Positions 45,501 through 53,917 are shown, counted from the first letter of the stretch. The stretch: 64,000 nucleotides of DNA from G963668435 sp963668435 (GCA_963668435.2 CAXXSC010000006.1:310001-374000), one strand, 5' to 3'. Translations and numbers: made by a program. The notes: generated by a model not told the origin, from the sequence alone.

Positions 45501-45898
45501 ATACCTACTTCGATTTTCATTTCCACGGCAGCGGTCCAGACCGAACAGGCTGTATGATCCGTGCAGGAAAAGGCGCGCAATATGTCACATGGACAGCCGA
45601 GATACCAGAAAACGGCCGATATGATGTCTATTATTATTTCCCAAATTTCAGCAATCAACTCAATTTTCTCAGAAAACACCCGAAAGCATGGCGGCTGATA
45701 ATTTTCGATGATTTCAATTTTACAATGAAGCACGCACAGGGCAGTGAGCATATTCAGCTGAAACTGAAAGACGAGGATGGTGGTTGGAAACGGCTCGGCA
45801 CCTGGGAATTCAACGCGGGCAAAGCAGAACTTACCATGTCGAACCGCTCACGCGGCGAAATAGTCATAGCAGATGCGGTTAAATGGGTAAAACGCTGA
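42524..45898 (+). CDS. ABC-2 permease fused to M1-peptidase-like domain (no zinc motif)
   Basis: A 1,124-residue membrane protein. An N-terminal ABC-2-type TM domain (about 1-310, six or seven TMs; SREKGTGSTESIAIRPFSNF is the coupling region) is followed by a beta/alpha part resembling the M1 aminopeptidase N-terminal and catalytic domains (about 320-850; RFSLDFTTRPGLTAISQG) and a C-terminal beta domain of golvesin/Xly type (about 1,010-1,124; GRYDVYYYFPNFS, IVIADAVKWVKR). I find no HExxH, so the peptidase part is probably inactive. ATG 42524 follows GGGGAGG and is chosen over upstream TTG 42449. No ATPase gene is adjacent, which is odd for an ABC-2 subunit. Confidence 0.75.
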   Translation: MLFRIKTIGRYEALNLVRSKMFPVFFIAAALLMALTHFLGITNTQWVRHGIPSSIPCFSFLYLNFLQAIAAVYLSSSFFSREKGTGSTESIAIRPFSNFEYLIGKLAGLFAVYAIVNFLILAVTFISNSIFLDVPVVLKSYAFYLLLIPLPSLIFISGLTYLLMSIVRHRPLVTVLLTAYIIATSLSLDYIFYSLLDFMGTNMPMLYSDFVGFGRLTPMIWQRLLYLCLGTSLFLASIPLYHRRRLFQSPRQNIAAASLAIVFLTIALCSGHTYYTGLIGGRLFRVALRDSYSTHAQKTPVDITNCDIRLSHEQREISASAGMTFINDSEADVDTLIFSLNPGLKVTSIQYHGREIPHTRDYGVIETVLPKALETGRTDSLVITYHGFINEEACYIDIDENIRVLPRTAIMIGIDKRYAFITPEYLLLTREALWYPIAGVPSSPEHPASGKDFARFSLDFTTRPGLTAISQGAVTVGSDGHFRFTPEYPLSHISLVAGDYEKKAVTLEGIEYAVYFQRGRDFFSHHFSELGGKLPSIISDLKQRFEFQTGLDYPYSRFYLIETPIQFLTFERDWTLANESVQPEMLLLPEKGILLNYFNLSRSKKRIARIYRNEAMSPAEIEEKVFRTVLKLNFLDKMDFNRQRRRYFLKTTAGKRFPVMIAPLDIFNPDFNVLPMYNSQICSFKNTNGVDIGKILELYHLSKLEHRRGGMSTLKGDIMFDTSYDIARRALKGNSVAERANDPAFSSNMYDILLGKSEQFILILATLIGQEKLDRFIADFYREHRFMTIDDTSFITAFNERFGIDIKETLHDMFHEKGLPAYMIKNLSCHEFTESGKTRYQLLLTIDNAGETGGVFKVSLHPLGKNTQDDVMMRYIRLEPGMSKEIGWVFDEQPHDAVFFSTMLSANIPGRLVEHFPPIVKEKTWTSFEGERSFPTPEEKPPEGTILVDNSDTEFRIAPFRNASLLGRFLPQKNLSVETDNTLDFLHPPKQWNTYFDFHFHGSGPDRTGCMIRAGKGAQYVTWTAEIPENGRYDVYYYFPNFSNQLNFLRKHPKAWRLIIFDDFNFTMKHAQGSEHIQLKLKDEDGGWKRLGTWEFNAGKAELTMSNRSRGEIVIADAVKWVKR

Positions 45899-45951
45899 TT
45901 AAAAGCCAGGTGACAGAATTCAGGAGAAATGATAGAAAACAAGCATTCCAT

Positions 45952-45981
45952 AAAAAAACGGGCGTCCGCAATGAACGCCCG
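45952..45981 (-). terminator. Terminator of the transaldolase gene
   Basis: Stem CGGGCGT (45959-45965) and ACGCCCG (45975-45981) with a T-run on the minus strand (45952-45958), 30 bp past the transaldolase stop. Confidence 0.75.
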
Positions 45982-46010
45982 ATATATCTGTCGAATCAAT
46001 ATTTTCCGTC

Positions 46011-46865
46011 CTACTCCCCGGACTCCTCAACATTGAACAGAGCGAGATAGTCATCGACAAGGTCGGAACTGAAAGCGTCGACACCAGAACGTGTGCCGGG
46101 ATGGTTGATCATGTCCCTGAGCACGGAAAACGGAACGGTCGCGATGTCAGAACCGACACTGGCGAGCTCCCTTATCTGGCGGGAATTCCTGACACTGGCG
46201 GCGATGACCTCGCATTCCAGCTCGTACTGGTGGAAAATGTCGACCGTTCGGGCGACAAGTTCTATCCCGCTTATAAGCCCGTTATCGGTGATCATCTCGT
46301 GGCTCTCATCCTGGACAATACCGCTCGCCGGGAAATAATCGCTTTTCTCGAAATCCATACCGGCCGTTTTTCTTATACGGTCATCGACCCGTCCCACAAA
46401 AGGGCTGACATATTCTGCACCGGCTTTTGCGGCAAGAAGCGCCTGTTCCGGTGTGAAAACAAGCGTGGCATTGACCGGAATTTTTTCGTCTGACAGCTCC
46501 TCGATGGCGACAATTCCATCGAACGGATCACCATCACCGTCGGAATTAACAGTCGAAACAGGCACCTTTATGACAACATTGCTCGCTACGGGATCGAAAC
46601 GCTCGTAGAGAATTTTTCCCTGCTCGATCATCTCGTCGGCACTTCGGCCCGCAACCTCAAGAGAAACGGGGCACATCCTGCCTGCAGCGGCGAGAACCTG
46701 CTTGATATAAGATTCCATATTGAGCTCTTCGCCATCCGCACTCGCGGCAAGGTCGGCCGCTGCTTTCTTTATAAGCGAAGGATTCGTAGTCACTCCATCC
46801 ACAATACCCCAGGACATAGCGTCCCTGATATCTTTGAGGATCGCGGAATCGAGAAAAAGCTTCAT
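46011..46865 (-). CDS. Transaldolase / fructose-6-phosphate aldolase-like (TalC/FSA family)
   Basis: Class I aldolase that forms a Schiff base with a sugar, 284 residues. Family blocks: MKLFLDSAILKDI, GVTTNPSLI, VVIKVPV (Schiff-base Lys at residue 100, matching Lys85 of E. coli FSA), NATLVFTPEQALLAAKAGAE and YVSPFVGRVDD. It is about 65 residues longer than FSA, with inserts near 35-60 and 104-115 (NSDGDGDPFDG). It may act in the pentose-phosphate pathway or as a fructose-6-phosphate aldolase. Monocistronic with its own terminator. Confidence 0.9.
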   Translation of the reverse strand: MKLFLDSAILKDIRDAMSWGIVDGVTTNPSLIKKAAADLAASADGEELNMESYIKQVLAAAGRMCPVSLEVAGRSADEMIEQGKILYERFDPVASNVVIKVPVSTVNSDGDGDPFDGIVAIEELSDEKIPVNATLVFTPEQALLAAKAGAEYVSPFVGRVDDRIRKTAGMDFEKSDYFPASGIVQDESHEMITDNGLISGIELVARTVDIFHQYELECEVIAASVRNSRQIRELASVGSDIATVPFSVLRDMINHPGTRSGVDAFSSDLVDDYLALFNVEESGE

Positions 46866-47079
46866 TGTAAGTCTCCTAATGGGAGGAAAGTCCGAATGCT
46901 AAAAATATATGCAGGTTAACGAAATGAGTCAATGCCTTTGTATGTCATATTTGAGCTGATTATTCATCCGAGAGTGCAACTGCCATAACAGAAAATTATT
47001 GACGACGTTTAAACTCATAAAGAAGGAATACCATCTTAATAAGACAGTACTCATGTTTCACGAGAAAGTTCCATGTGGA

Positions 47080-48286
47080 TCAATCGCCGTCGTTATTGTC
47101 ACCATCGTTGGGATTATCGGGAAGCAGGCCGCGGCTGCTGCGAATTTCGTCGAGCTCATTAAGCGGCTTTTCGAGCTGGCGGCGACGGGTAGTGACAAGA
47201 TTATCATAATCTTTCTTCGCCGTGTCGATGCTGCGGCCGAGCTTGTCCATTTTTTCCGCGTACTGCTTCCACTGTTTCTTGAACGAGGCAAGAAGGCCAA
47301 GGATACGGTTCGAGGTCTGCTCGAGCGCAAAATTCTCCACCGAGGCCCTTATGACTGCGAGCACGGAAAACAGTGTCATGGGCGAACAGACAATGACATG
47401 CTGGCTGAGACTGTCATCAACAAAAGCGCTGTCTTTCTCGTGGATGAACGAAAAAAGGTGCTCGTTGGGAATGAAGAGAAGAACATAGTCAACCGTGTTC
47501 TGTTCCGGATTGATGTAATTACGGGAAGAAAGCTCTTTCACACGCTGACGGACATCTTTGAGAAACTGCGATAGATATTGGTCACGGTCGCTGTCGGAAT
47601 CGCTTTCAAGATAACGTATGTAATTGTTAAATGGGAACTTGACATCCATATTAAGGACACGTTCTTTCGGCAAAAAAAATGTGAAATCCGGTTTACCGCC
47701 GTCACCCTCGATGCTTTTCTGTTTCACATAGTTGATATTCTCGACAAATCCGGCCACCTGAAGAACATCCTCGGCCATACGTTCCCCCCACTGACCGCGA
47801 GTCTGAGTGCTGGCAAGAGCCTCGCGGAGTGAATTGGTGGTGTCAATGAGGTCGCCGGTGCGTTTTCCAGTTTCCTCAAGCTGCCTGGACAGCTCGCCGA
47901 ATTTCTTTTCGCGGTCTTTCTCGAGCACCTGCATGAGCTGCTGCACTTTATCGAGGTCCTTGTTCATACGCTCGAGCTGCTGATCGATAAGTCCTTTTTT
48001 GCTGTCGAGATCTTTCGACTGCTTTTCCCGCTCGGAGGAAAGCTGTTCCCGGGCAAGATCATGGAATTTTTTTAAGGGCATCGAGGGAAAGGTCGCCGAA
48101 ACTCGCTTTCATCTGGGTGAGAACGTTGTCACGGTCATCTTTACGAAATGATTCATTTTTCCGATAAAGTTCCTCGGCAAGCTCCTGTGCTGTTTTTTCT
48201 TTTTCCCTGTTCAGATACATCGCTCCAAAAAAACCAGCCGCCGCTCCGATGACAATTCCTATTATTCCAGCAATAACACTATCCAT
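47080..48286 (-). pseudogene. rmuC: rmuC, DNA recombination protein, split by a frameshift at an A7 run
   Basis: RmuC-family protein (predicted PD-(D/E)xK-type nuclease limiting DNA inversion). The N-terminal piece (48286-48059, 75 residues, TM anchor then coiled coil) ends GDLSLDALKKIP-stop. The second piece (from 48081, 333 residues) reads on as KKFHDLAREQL, giving one continuous family sequence of about 400 residues if one A is removed from the A7 run at 48069-48075. The second part has coiled coil, TRGQWGERMAEDVLQVAGF and the nuclease region NMDVKFPF. Either the base count is wrong, the gene is broken or a +1 shift is used. All other parts look intact. Confidence 0.85.
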
Positions 48287-48383
48287 ATTTTTAACACTCC
48301 CTGCAGTCTTCTTTGTAACAGTCTACTTAATATTGTATTATAATAACACTGAACGAAAATACGAAATGTTATCAGGATCGACC

Positions 48384-48560
48384 ATGAAAAAACCATTCAT
48401 AGGCATCATATTCAAATGCTGCAATGTCTACTCCCGGCTTTATCTAAACAAGCGGGGCGACGCCTATGAGGGCACCTGTCCGAGATGCTATCGCAAGAAA
48501 GTAGTTGTTAATGTAGTCAAGGAAGGCGGTTCGAAAGAGAGGTTTTTCGAGACCGAATAG
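48384..48560 (+). CDS. Small zinc-ribbon-like protein
   Basis: A 58-residue protein with FKCCNVYSRLYLN and CPRCYRKK, i.e. two Cys clusters that could bind one zinc, and a tail GGSKERFFETE. I recall similar small conserved hypothetical proteins in other bacterial phyla but no function. The frame is open back to 48249, but that part reads as hydrophobic shadow; ATG 48384 after CAGGATCG is preferred. Its gene lies between rmuC and rpmH. Confidence 0.6.
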   Translation: MKKPFIGIIFKCCNVYSRLYLNKRGDAYEGTCPRCYRKKVVVNVVKEGGSKERFFETE

Positions 48561-48721
48561 TGTTTTTGAAAAACATTTAAATTTTAAAATCTTTCGCAAA
48601 AACGCATAGAAACAGGTATACGGCATCAGAAGCAAGACGACAACAAAATCTTCATTTGAACATATAATCTTTCCTGATTATGCAGTTTCTGAACCGCCAA
48701 AGGCTATCAAAAAATGCAGTC

Positions 48722-48751
48722 TTGACTTTAATGGCGTATTTTTATTATATT
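48722..48751 (+). promoter_or_regulatory. Promoter of the rpmH-rnpA cluster
   Basis: TTGACT (48722-48727), an 18-bp spacer and TATATT (48746-48751), about 55 bp before rpmH. Confidence 0.55.
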
Positions 48752-48806
48752 ATATATTCTCTGATTGAATAAACAATAAACAATTCTTGTATAAAAGGAT
48801 GAGACA

Positions 48807-48950
48807 ATGAAAAGAACATTTCAGCCTTCCAACAGGAAAAAGGTCAACAAGCACGGTTTCAGACACCGTATGTCGTCCAAGAACGGCCGCAAGATTCTTG
48901 CACGCAGGCGCGCAAAAGGCAGGAAATCCCTGTCGTCCTCAGACCGTTAA
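48807..48950 (+). CDS. rpmH: 50S ribosomal protein L34
   Basis: A 47-residue ribosomal protein, too short for usual length cut-offs. The sequence begins MKRTFQPSNRKKVNKHGF and contains KNGRKILARRRAKGRKSLS, the L34 hallmark, with a typical basic composition. A ribosome site AAGGATG lies before the ATG at 48807. It is followed by rnpA 23 bp later, the conserved rpmH-rnpA-yidD-yidC order. Confidence 0.97.
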   Translation: MKRTFQPSNRKKVNKHGFRHRMSSKNGRKILARRRAKGRKSLSSSDR

Positions 48951-48973
48951 ACGTTTTTCGCCGGTGACAGGCT

Positions 48974-49294
48974 ATGCATTCGAGTATCACATCGCCTGAA
49001 GCAAAAAGGATTTCCCGCAAGGGAGTCTATTACCGGGCCGGATCTTTCGCTATGAAACGCCTGGTTTGCGAAGACGTTTTCAGATACTCCATAGTAGTAT
49101 CAAAACGCCAGGGCAATGCAGTGAAACGTCACCGAGTAAAAAGGGTGATGCGCGAACTGTTCCGACACAAAGCGATAAAATGCCCAAAGGGTCTGTACCT
49201 CGTATATTTCCGTGGGCCTTGTGACAAGCTTAATCGCCAACGAATCGCCCGTGATCTCGATGCAGTAATCGAGAAAATTGCCAAAGACTCATGA
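48974..49294 (+). CDS. rnpA: Ribonuclease P protein component
   Basis: Protein subunit of RNase P, which trims tRNA 5' ends; 106 residues. The RNR motif region KRQGNAVKRHRVKRVMREL is the family signature. The N-terminus is somewhat divergent (RISRKGVYYRAGSFAMKRLV). Located between rpmH and yidD as usual. Confidence 0.93.
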   Translation: MHSSITSPEAKRISRKGVYYRAGSFAMKRLVCEDVFRYSIVVSKRQGNAVKRHRVKRVMRELFRHKAIKCPKGLYLVYFRGPCDKLNRQRIARDLDAVIEKIAKDS

Positions 49295-49376
49295 TCTTTG
49301 TTCTTCAATAAATCACAAGTCATGAGTTGGCAATACGGAACACCGGCAAATGAAACGTATTATCCATCAATGATTC

Positions 49377-49637
49377 ATGTTTCATAACCGTCTCATACCG
49401 AACAGTGAGGGACTGGCAACGAAACGACTGACAGAAGACCTTTTGATACGCGCAATACGAGTTTATCAAAAGGTCTTTTCTCCATATCTGGGCGGACAAT
49501 GCAGGTTTTATCCCACCTGCTCTGAATATGCTATCCTCGCAATCAAAAAGGACGGCCCGCTCAAGGGAACATTGAAAAGCGTGTGGCGGATTATTCGCTG
49601 CAATCCATTCAACCAAGGCGGCACAGACTACCCGTAG
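49377..49637 (+). CDS. yidD: Membrane protein insertion efficiency factor YidD
   Basis: An 86-residue protein that helps YidC-dependent insertion. It has IRAIRVYQKVFSPYLGGQCR, FYPTCSEYAILAIKKDGP and RIIRCNPFNQGGTDYP, the invariant Cys/Pro blocks of the family. An N-terminal amphipathic helix attaches to the membrane. It ends 6 bp before yidC, so the two are co-transcribed. Confidence 0.95.
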   Translation: MFHNRLIPNSEGLATKRLTEDLLIRAIRVYQKVFSPYLGGQCRFYPTCSEYAILAIKKDGPLKGTLKSVWRIIRCNPFNQGGTDYP

Positions 49638-49643
49638 GGGACC

Positions 49644-51377
49644 ATGGACAGAAATTTCATATTCGCAATCCTGCTCTCGATACTCGTTATCATCGTGTAT
49701 TCCTCACCACAGTACCAGAAACGATTCGGCAATTCTGTACCAGTAACAGAACAGGTAACAGAAACAGCTGGCGCTGAATCCCAGGCACCGAAAGCTCCCA
49801 GCGAAAGCATCTCATCAAAACCGAAGCCGGAATCACAGGCTCCCGCAGAGCTTTCCGAAACAGAAAAGCAACCTTCCACAGCAGCAGAAACAGCCCTTAG
49901 CCAGCTTAATGCTCCTGCGAGCCAGGCGGATATCACACTCGAAAACGATGATGTCAGTATCGTGATTTCCCCGCGCGGCGGCACAATCTGCAAAGTCTCT
50001 TTCAAAAACTATGAAGGCAGCGAGGAAAATGTCCCGGCGCAGATGGTAACAGAGGGTCAGGCATGGTATGACGGAACTGTGACCGACGGTGATATCGAAC
50101 TGGATATGAAATCCCTGATCTTTTCCACAGAAAAAGAATCCGCCGGAGAGGCCACACTGAATGCCGAACTCACCGGCGGCAGGAAAATAACCCATCATTT
50201 CAAGCTGAACGAAAGCGGATTCCTGGTCAACGCCTCGACCTCGCTCGACGGCCCCTGGTCGAAACCGAAAGTCCGTTTTACCTGGCACGGCCCGGTCAAC
50301 GAGACAGAGGTCCCGTATAAAGCACTGAGAATCTGGCCATTCAGCATGATGATGCGTGACGATCGCCTTGTATATAAGAAAATGGTCTATCTCGGCGACG
50401 GCACCCGCACCACTGTTATTAACGGAAAAGAAAAGAACAAGAATAAGCGTATCTTCCAGAAAGAGGATCATGCGCAGAAGATCGATGCTAAGAAACCCGG
50501 CAACGGTGAAGATTATTTCAGCGGCGACCTTCAGTGGTATGCTGTTCGAAATAAGTACTTTATTTCCATAGTGATACCAGAAGAGACCAGTCGATGGAAC
50601 GCCATTTCCGCCTACCGCTACGAGGATGGAGAAAAGTGGTTCGATTTTGCGGTCGAGAAAAATCTTTCCGACGGTGTCACCGATATGGATATATATGTCG
50701 GCCCGATGTCCTATGACATCCTCAAAAGCTATAACCGCGACCTTACCGAAGCGATGGAGCTGTCATTCCGCTTTGTCCGCCCGCTGTCTATTCTCTTCCT
50801 CAAGATAATCAAGATGATGCGCACGATCATCCCCAACTGGGGACTGGTGATCATCCTCTTCTCTCTTTTGATCAAGGTTGTTCTGTATCCGCTGACGAAG
50901 AATATGTATCACTCCATGCGTAAAATGTCTTCCCTTCAGCCGCAGATCAACGAGCTCAGGGAAAAGTATCAGAACAATCCCCAGCAGCTTCAGAAAGAAA
51001 CAATGGAGCTTTACAAGCGCGAAGGTGTCAATCCTTTCAGCGGCTGTTTTCCGATGCTTCTCCAAATGCCTGTATTTTTTGCACTTTATCCTGTTGTCGG
51101 ACGTGCTTTTGAGCTCCGCCAGGCCATGTTTATTCCACACTGGATCGAGGACCTTTCCCGTCCCGATCCCTTCTATATTCTGCCGATCGCATTTGGCATA
51201 TCCATGTTCTTCCAGTCCAAACAGACCATGAAGGACCCGAACCAGAAAGCCATGCTGTATATCATGCCGGTGATGATGGTGATACTTTTCGCCAATTTTA
51301 GCGCAGGCCTGACACTTTACTGGTTCATGTTTAACATTATGACATCGATCCAGCAGAAACTCCAGCGCAGCAGCTAA
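49644..51377 (+). CDS. yidC: Membrane protein insertase YidC
   Basis: Inserts proteins into the inner membrane with or without Sec; 577 residues, the Gram-negative form. There is an N-terminal TM (about 4-20), an Ala/Pro/Glu-rich linker (about 30-90), the large periplasmic domain (about 95-345) and a five-TM core (about 375-570; NWGLVIILFSLLIKVVLYPL, then MSSLQPQINELREKYQ). The hydrophilic-groove Arg of the family would lie in the first core helices but was not individually placed. The basic C-terminus ends QQKLQRSS. Confidence 0.95.
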   Translation: MDRNFIFAILLSILVIIVYSSPQYQKRFGNSVPVTEQVTETAGAESQAPKAPSESISSKPKPESQAPAELSETEKQPSTAAETALSQLNAPASQADITLENDDVSIVISPRGGTICKVSFKNYEGSEENVPAQMVTEGQAWYDGTVTDGDIELDMKSLIFSTEKESAGEATLNAELTGGRKITHHFKLNESGFLVNASTSLDGPWSKPKVRFTWHGPVNETEVPYKALRIWPFSMMMRDDRLVYKKMVYLGDGTRTTVINGKEKNKNKRIFQKEDHAQKIDAKKPGNGEDYFSGDLQWYAVRNKYFISIVIPEETSRWNAISAYRYEDGEKWFDFAVEKNLSDGVTDMDIYVGPMSYDILKSYNRDLTEAMELSFRFVRPLSILFLKIIKMMRTIIPNWGLVIILFSLLIKVVLYPLTKNMYHSMRKMSSLQPQINELREKYQNNPQQLQKETMELYKREGVNPFSGCFPMLLQMPVFFALYPVVGRAFELRQAMFIPHWIEDLSRPDPFYILPIAFGISMFFQSKQTMKDPNQKAMLYIMPVMMVILFANFSAGLTLYWFMFNIMTSIQQKLQRSS

Positions 51378-51411
51378 CGCGACGGAATCCACACATACTG
51401 CCGGTCAGCCA

Positions 51412-52758
51412 ATGAAACCGCTCGAGAAAGATCACGACAGCATCGCCGCTATCGCTACAGCCTCAGGTCGAGCAGGTATAGCTGTAGTGCGTCTTTCCGG
51501 GCCGGAATCCATCACAATAGCCAAAGCTGTATTCAAGAGCGTAAAAGATCCCTCAGAACATGTTCGTTCCATGATCTACGGTCATGTCCACGATCAGAAT
51601 GGTCCTCTTGACGAGGCACTTCTTTGCTACATGAAAGCACCTTCTTCTTACACCGGAGAGGATGTTGTTGAGATTCAGTGTCATGGCGGAAACACTGCTG
51701 CGAGCGCTATTCTTACAGCTCTTATCGAGAATGGAGCACGTGTCGCCGATCCAGGTGAATTTACAAGAAGAGCTTTTCTTAATGGCCGTATCGATCTAGT
51801 CCAGGCAGAATCTGTAATGGAGCTTGTAAATGCTGCCAGCCACGAGCACCTTTTGCTTGCCGAACGCCTTATGGACGGTGTCTTTTCACGCAGAATAGAA
51901 TCTATCCTCAACGATCTTGAAAACTGCATCGCCCTTCTCGAAATGAATATCAATTTCCCAACACAGGGAATAGAGGGTGTTTCACGTGAAACATTAGAAG
52001 CCTCCCTTTCTCCCGTTCTCAGCACACTCGATAACATGATAGCGAGCTATCGTTCCGGCAAAAAAATACGTGATGGATTCACTGTTGTTCTTGCTGGTTC
52101 TGTCAACGCCGGGAAATCAAGCCTTTTTAATGCCATACTCGGTCGTAAACGCGCAATTGTTACCCCTGTTCCCGGTACTACCCGCGACTGGATCGAGGAG
52201 AAAATAGAGCTCGACGGCCAATCTATCATCCTTATAGACACAGCCGGAATGCGCGAAACAGAGGATGAAATAGAACGCGAGGGAGTTGCCGAGTCCGGAC
52301 GGCTTATCGGTTCCTCTGATATTGTAATACATTGTGTGGCGTCTGATGATAACCGCAAACACTCTATATCGTATTTAGACGACCACAACAGCATCATTCA
52401 TGTTATCAGCAAAGCTGACCTAACACAAGATACCACTCATCCCAACAATTTATTTCCTGTTTCCGCAGTCACCGGCGAGGGCATAGAAAATCTTCTTGAC
52501 GCCCTTTCTTCTCTAATAAAAACATTTCTCGACTCCAGTCACACAGACGCCATCGTTATGATAGAACGTCACCAACGAGAACTAATTGCGGCACGTGACA
52601 ATATCAGACGAGCCCTTGAAAGTATCAACTCACATTCCGAGGAAGTCACTTCTTATGAACTCCAGGAGGCGCTGACGCATATCGAGACCATTATCGGACG
52701 CTTAGTTGATATTGATATTCTCGACACAATTTTCAGCAATTTTTGTATCGGCAAATAG
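51412..52758 (+). CDS. mnmE: tRNA modification GTPase MnmE
   Basis: With MnmG it makes the cmnm5 group on U34 of tRNAs; 448 residues. Order: N-terminal folate-binding domain (1-115), helical region with GEFTRRAFLNGRIDLVQAES (115-134), the G domain (G1 GSVNAGKSS at 229-237, G2 TTRDWIEE, G3 DTAG, G4 SKAD) and the C-terminal FCIGK with the catalytic Cys (about 446). A parS site lies inside the coding sequence (codons VSRET, 51978-51993) and another begins just after the stop. MnmG, usually next door, is absent here. Confidence 0.96.
   Translation: MKPLEKDHDSIAAIATASGRAGIAVVRLSGPESITIAKAVFKSVKDPSEHVRSMIYGHVHDQNGPLDEALLCYMKAPSSYTGEDVVEIQCHGGNTAASAILTALIENGARVADPGEFTRRAFLNGRIDLVQAESVMELVNAASHEHLLLAERLMDGVFSRRIESILNDLENCIALLEMNINFPTQGIEGVSRETLEASLSPVLSTLDNMIASYRSGKKIRDGFTVVLAGSVNAGKSSLFNAILGRKRAIVTPVPGTTRDWIEEKIELDGQSIILIDTAGMRETEDEIEREGVAESGRLIGSSDIVIHCVASDDNRKHSISYLDDHNSIIHVISKADLTQDTTHPNNLFPVSAVTGEGIENLLDALSSLIKTFLDSSHTDAIVMIERHQRELIAARDNIRRALESINSHSEEVTSYELQEALTHIETIIGRLVDIDILDTIFSNFCIGK
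51978..51993. promoter_or_regulatory. parS centromere site 1 (inside mnmE)
   Basis: Perfect TGTTTCACGTGAAACA palindrome, the ParB-binding site. It lies in the mnmE coding sequence. Confidence 0.93.
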
Positions 52759-52774
52759 TGTTTCACGTGAAACA
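52759..52774. promoter_or_regulatory. parS centromere site 2
   Basis: Perfect TGTTTCACGTGAAACA directly after the mnmE stop codon. Confidence 0.93.
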
Positions 52775-52847
52775 TTCAACCTGAGAAACAAAAGTGTCGG
52801 TCTTACTTTTCAACTAAAGGAACTGTTTTGTGTAGATACAATATGAT

Positions 52848-52863
52848 TGTTTCACGTGAAACA
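52848..52863. promoter_or_regulatory. parS centromere site 3
   Basis: Perfect TGTTTCACGTGAAACA, 73 bp after site 2. Confidence 0.93.
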
Positions 52864-52913
52864 TCAATATTATGATTCTTTTTCAGATCCTTACTAACTG
52901 TTTAATCTTGAAT

Positions 52914-53013
52914 TCCCCGATGCTTGCGTCGGGGATGAGTCAGATCAAATACCATCCTTATTATTGCCGAGTACAGACGAGGCAACGTGATACCCCGATC
53001 CTTGGGTCGGGTA
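52914..53013. repeat. Two small inverted-repeat hairpins between mnmE and rsmG
   Basis: CCCCGATGCTTGCGTCGGGG (52915-52934) and TACCCCGATCCTTGGGTCGG (52991-53010) are related stem-loops about 75 bp apart, similar to short structured repeats in FCB-type genomes. They may be scattered REP-like units. Confidence 0.5.
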
Positions 53014-53053
53014 GAGTTCATTCAAATCCTTTAAACAAAACACCTTTTCTGCC

Positions 53054-53737
53054 ATGACACTTGACAAAACATTCAGATCTATTATTGAGGAAGGTGCCAT
53101 TATTTATGGCTGTCCTCTTTCCCCCGACTCCCTTGACCACATTGAGGCTTATTACCACCTTATCCTCGATTGGAATGAGCGCATGAATCTTGTTTCTGGG
53201 CGTGATATTGAACGTTTCGCCGAATACCACATTCTTGACTCCCTTAAAACAGCCAGCGTTTTCAATTACTCTTCTGTCGAAACACTCATGGATTTTGGAA
53301 GTGGTGCCGGCCTGCCCGGAATACCTCTTTCCGCGGCGTTCCCACACCTTAAAGTCTGTCTTATCGAATCACGTTTGAAACGATGCCGTTTTCTTGAAGA
53401 ATGCGCTTCTCAAATTCCAGGGCTTGGGATCGAGGTTGTCCGCACAAGAGTCGAGGACCTCCCACGTAATTACAATAAACGTTTTGATGCGGTTATAAGC
53501 CGGGCCACTGTCAAACTTGACAAATATCTGGAGTTGACAAAACGTTTTATCCGCGCTAACGGAACACTCATTGCAATTAAAGGAGATTCCATCAAAAAGG
53601 AGCTTTCTGAGCTCACATCAAGCACAAAATACCGACTTTTCAACATTTCTTCAACGGTTCCTGCAAACTTTCTATCTGTTAGACAGGGCAATATAATCCT
53701 TATCAGAAACCACAAAGTTATCAACAACCATCCTTAA
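53054..53737 (+). CDS. rsmG: 16S rRNA (guanine-527-N7) methyltransferase RsmG
   Basis: SAM-dependent enzyme (GidB) methylating G527 of 16S rRNA, 227 residues. The SAM-binding motif DFGSGAGLPGIPLSAAFP, the N-terminal LNLTSI-like WNERMNLVSGRDIERF and RFDAVISRATVKLDKYLE are visible. In most bacteria parA and parB follow; here rsmI follows after a 272-bp gap with DnaA boxes. Confidence 0.93.
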   Translation: MTLDKTFRSIIEEGAIIYGCPLSPDSLDHIEAYYHLILDWNERMNLVSGRDIERFAEYHILDSLKTASVFNYSSVETLMDFGSGAGLPGIPLSAAFPHLKVCLIESRLKRCRFLEECASQIPGLGIEVVRTRVEDLPRNYNKRFDAVISRATVKLDKYLELTKRFIRANGTLIAIKGDSIKKELSELTSSTKYRLFNISSTVPANFLSVRQGNIILIRNHKVINNHP

Positions 53738-53815
53738 TTATCGACACAAGCTTATCTTGTTGCACCACAACACATTACATAACATCATAACTAGTTATAA
53801 ACATTTTTAAACATG

Positions 53816-53917
53816 TTATCAACATCGCAAAGATGCCCTTTTTTAGGGCTTTTAAGGGGTTTTTGATAATTATTGTCGTAATAGTTTTCAACATTTTCCA
53901 CATTCTCTTGTGGATTT
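53816..53917. other. DnaA-box cluster before rsmI
   Basis: Boxes: TTATCAACA (53816-53824), then TTTTCAACA (53885-53893) abutting TTTTCCACA (53894-53902), and an inverted TGTGGATTT (53909-53917). The region between rsmG and rsmI is AT-rich and has no gene. It resembles part of a replication origin or a DnaA-titration site. Confidence 0.6.

Noticed and set aside
47051..47066. parS-like TGTTTCACGAGAAAGT
   Set aside because: Differs from the perfect palindrome at several positions; only the three perfect sites are reported.
46999..47574. 191-residue plus-strand frame
   Set aside because: Antisense to rmuC; no family features.
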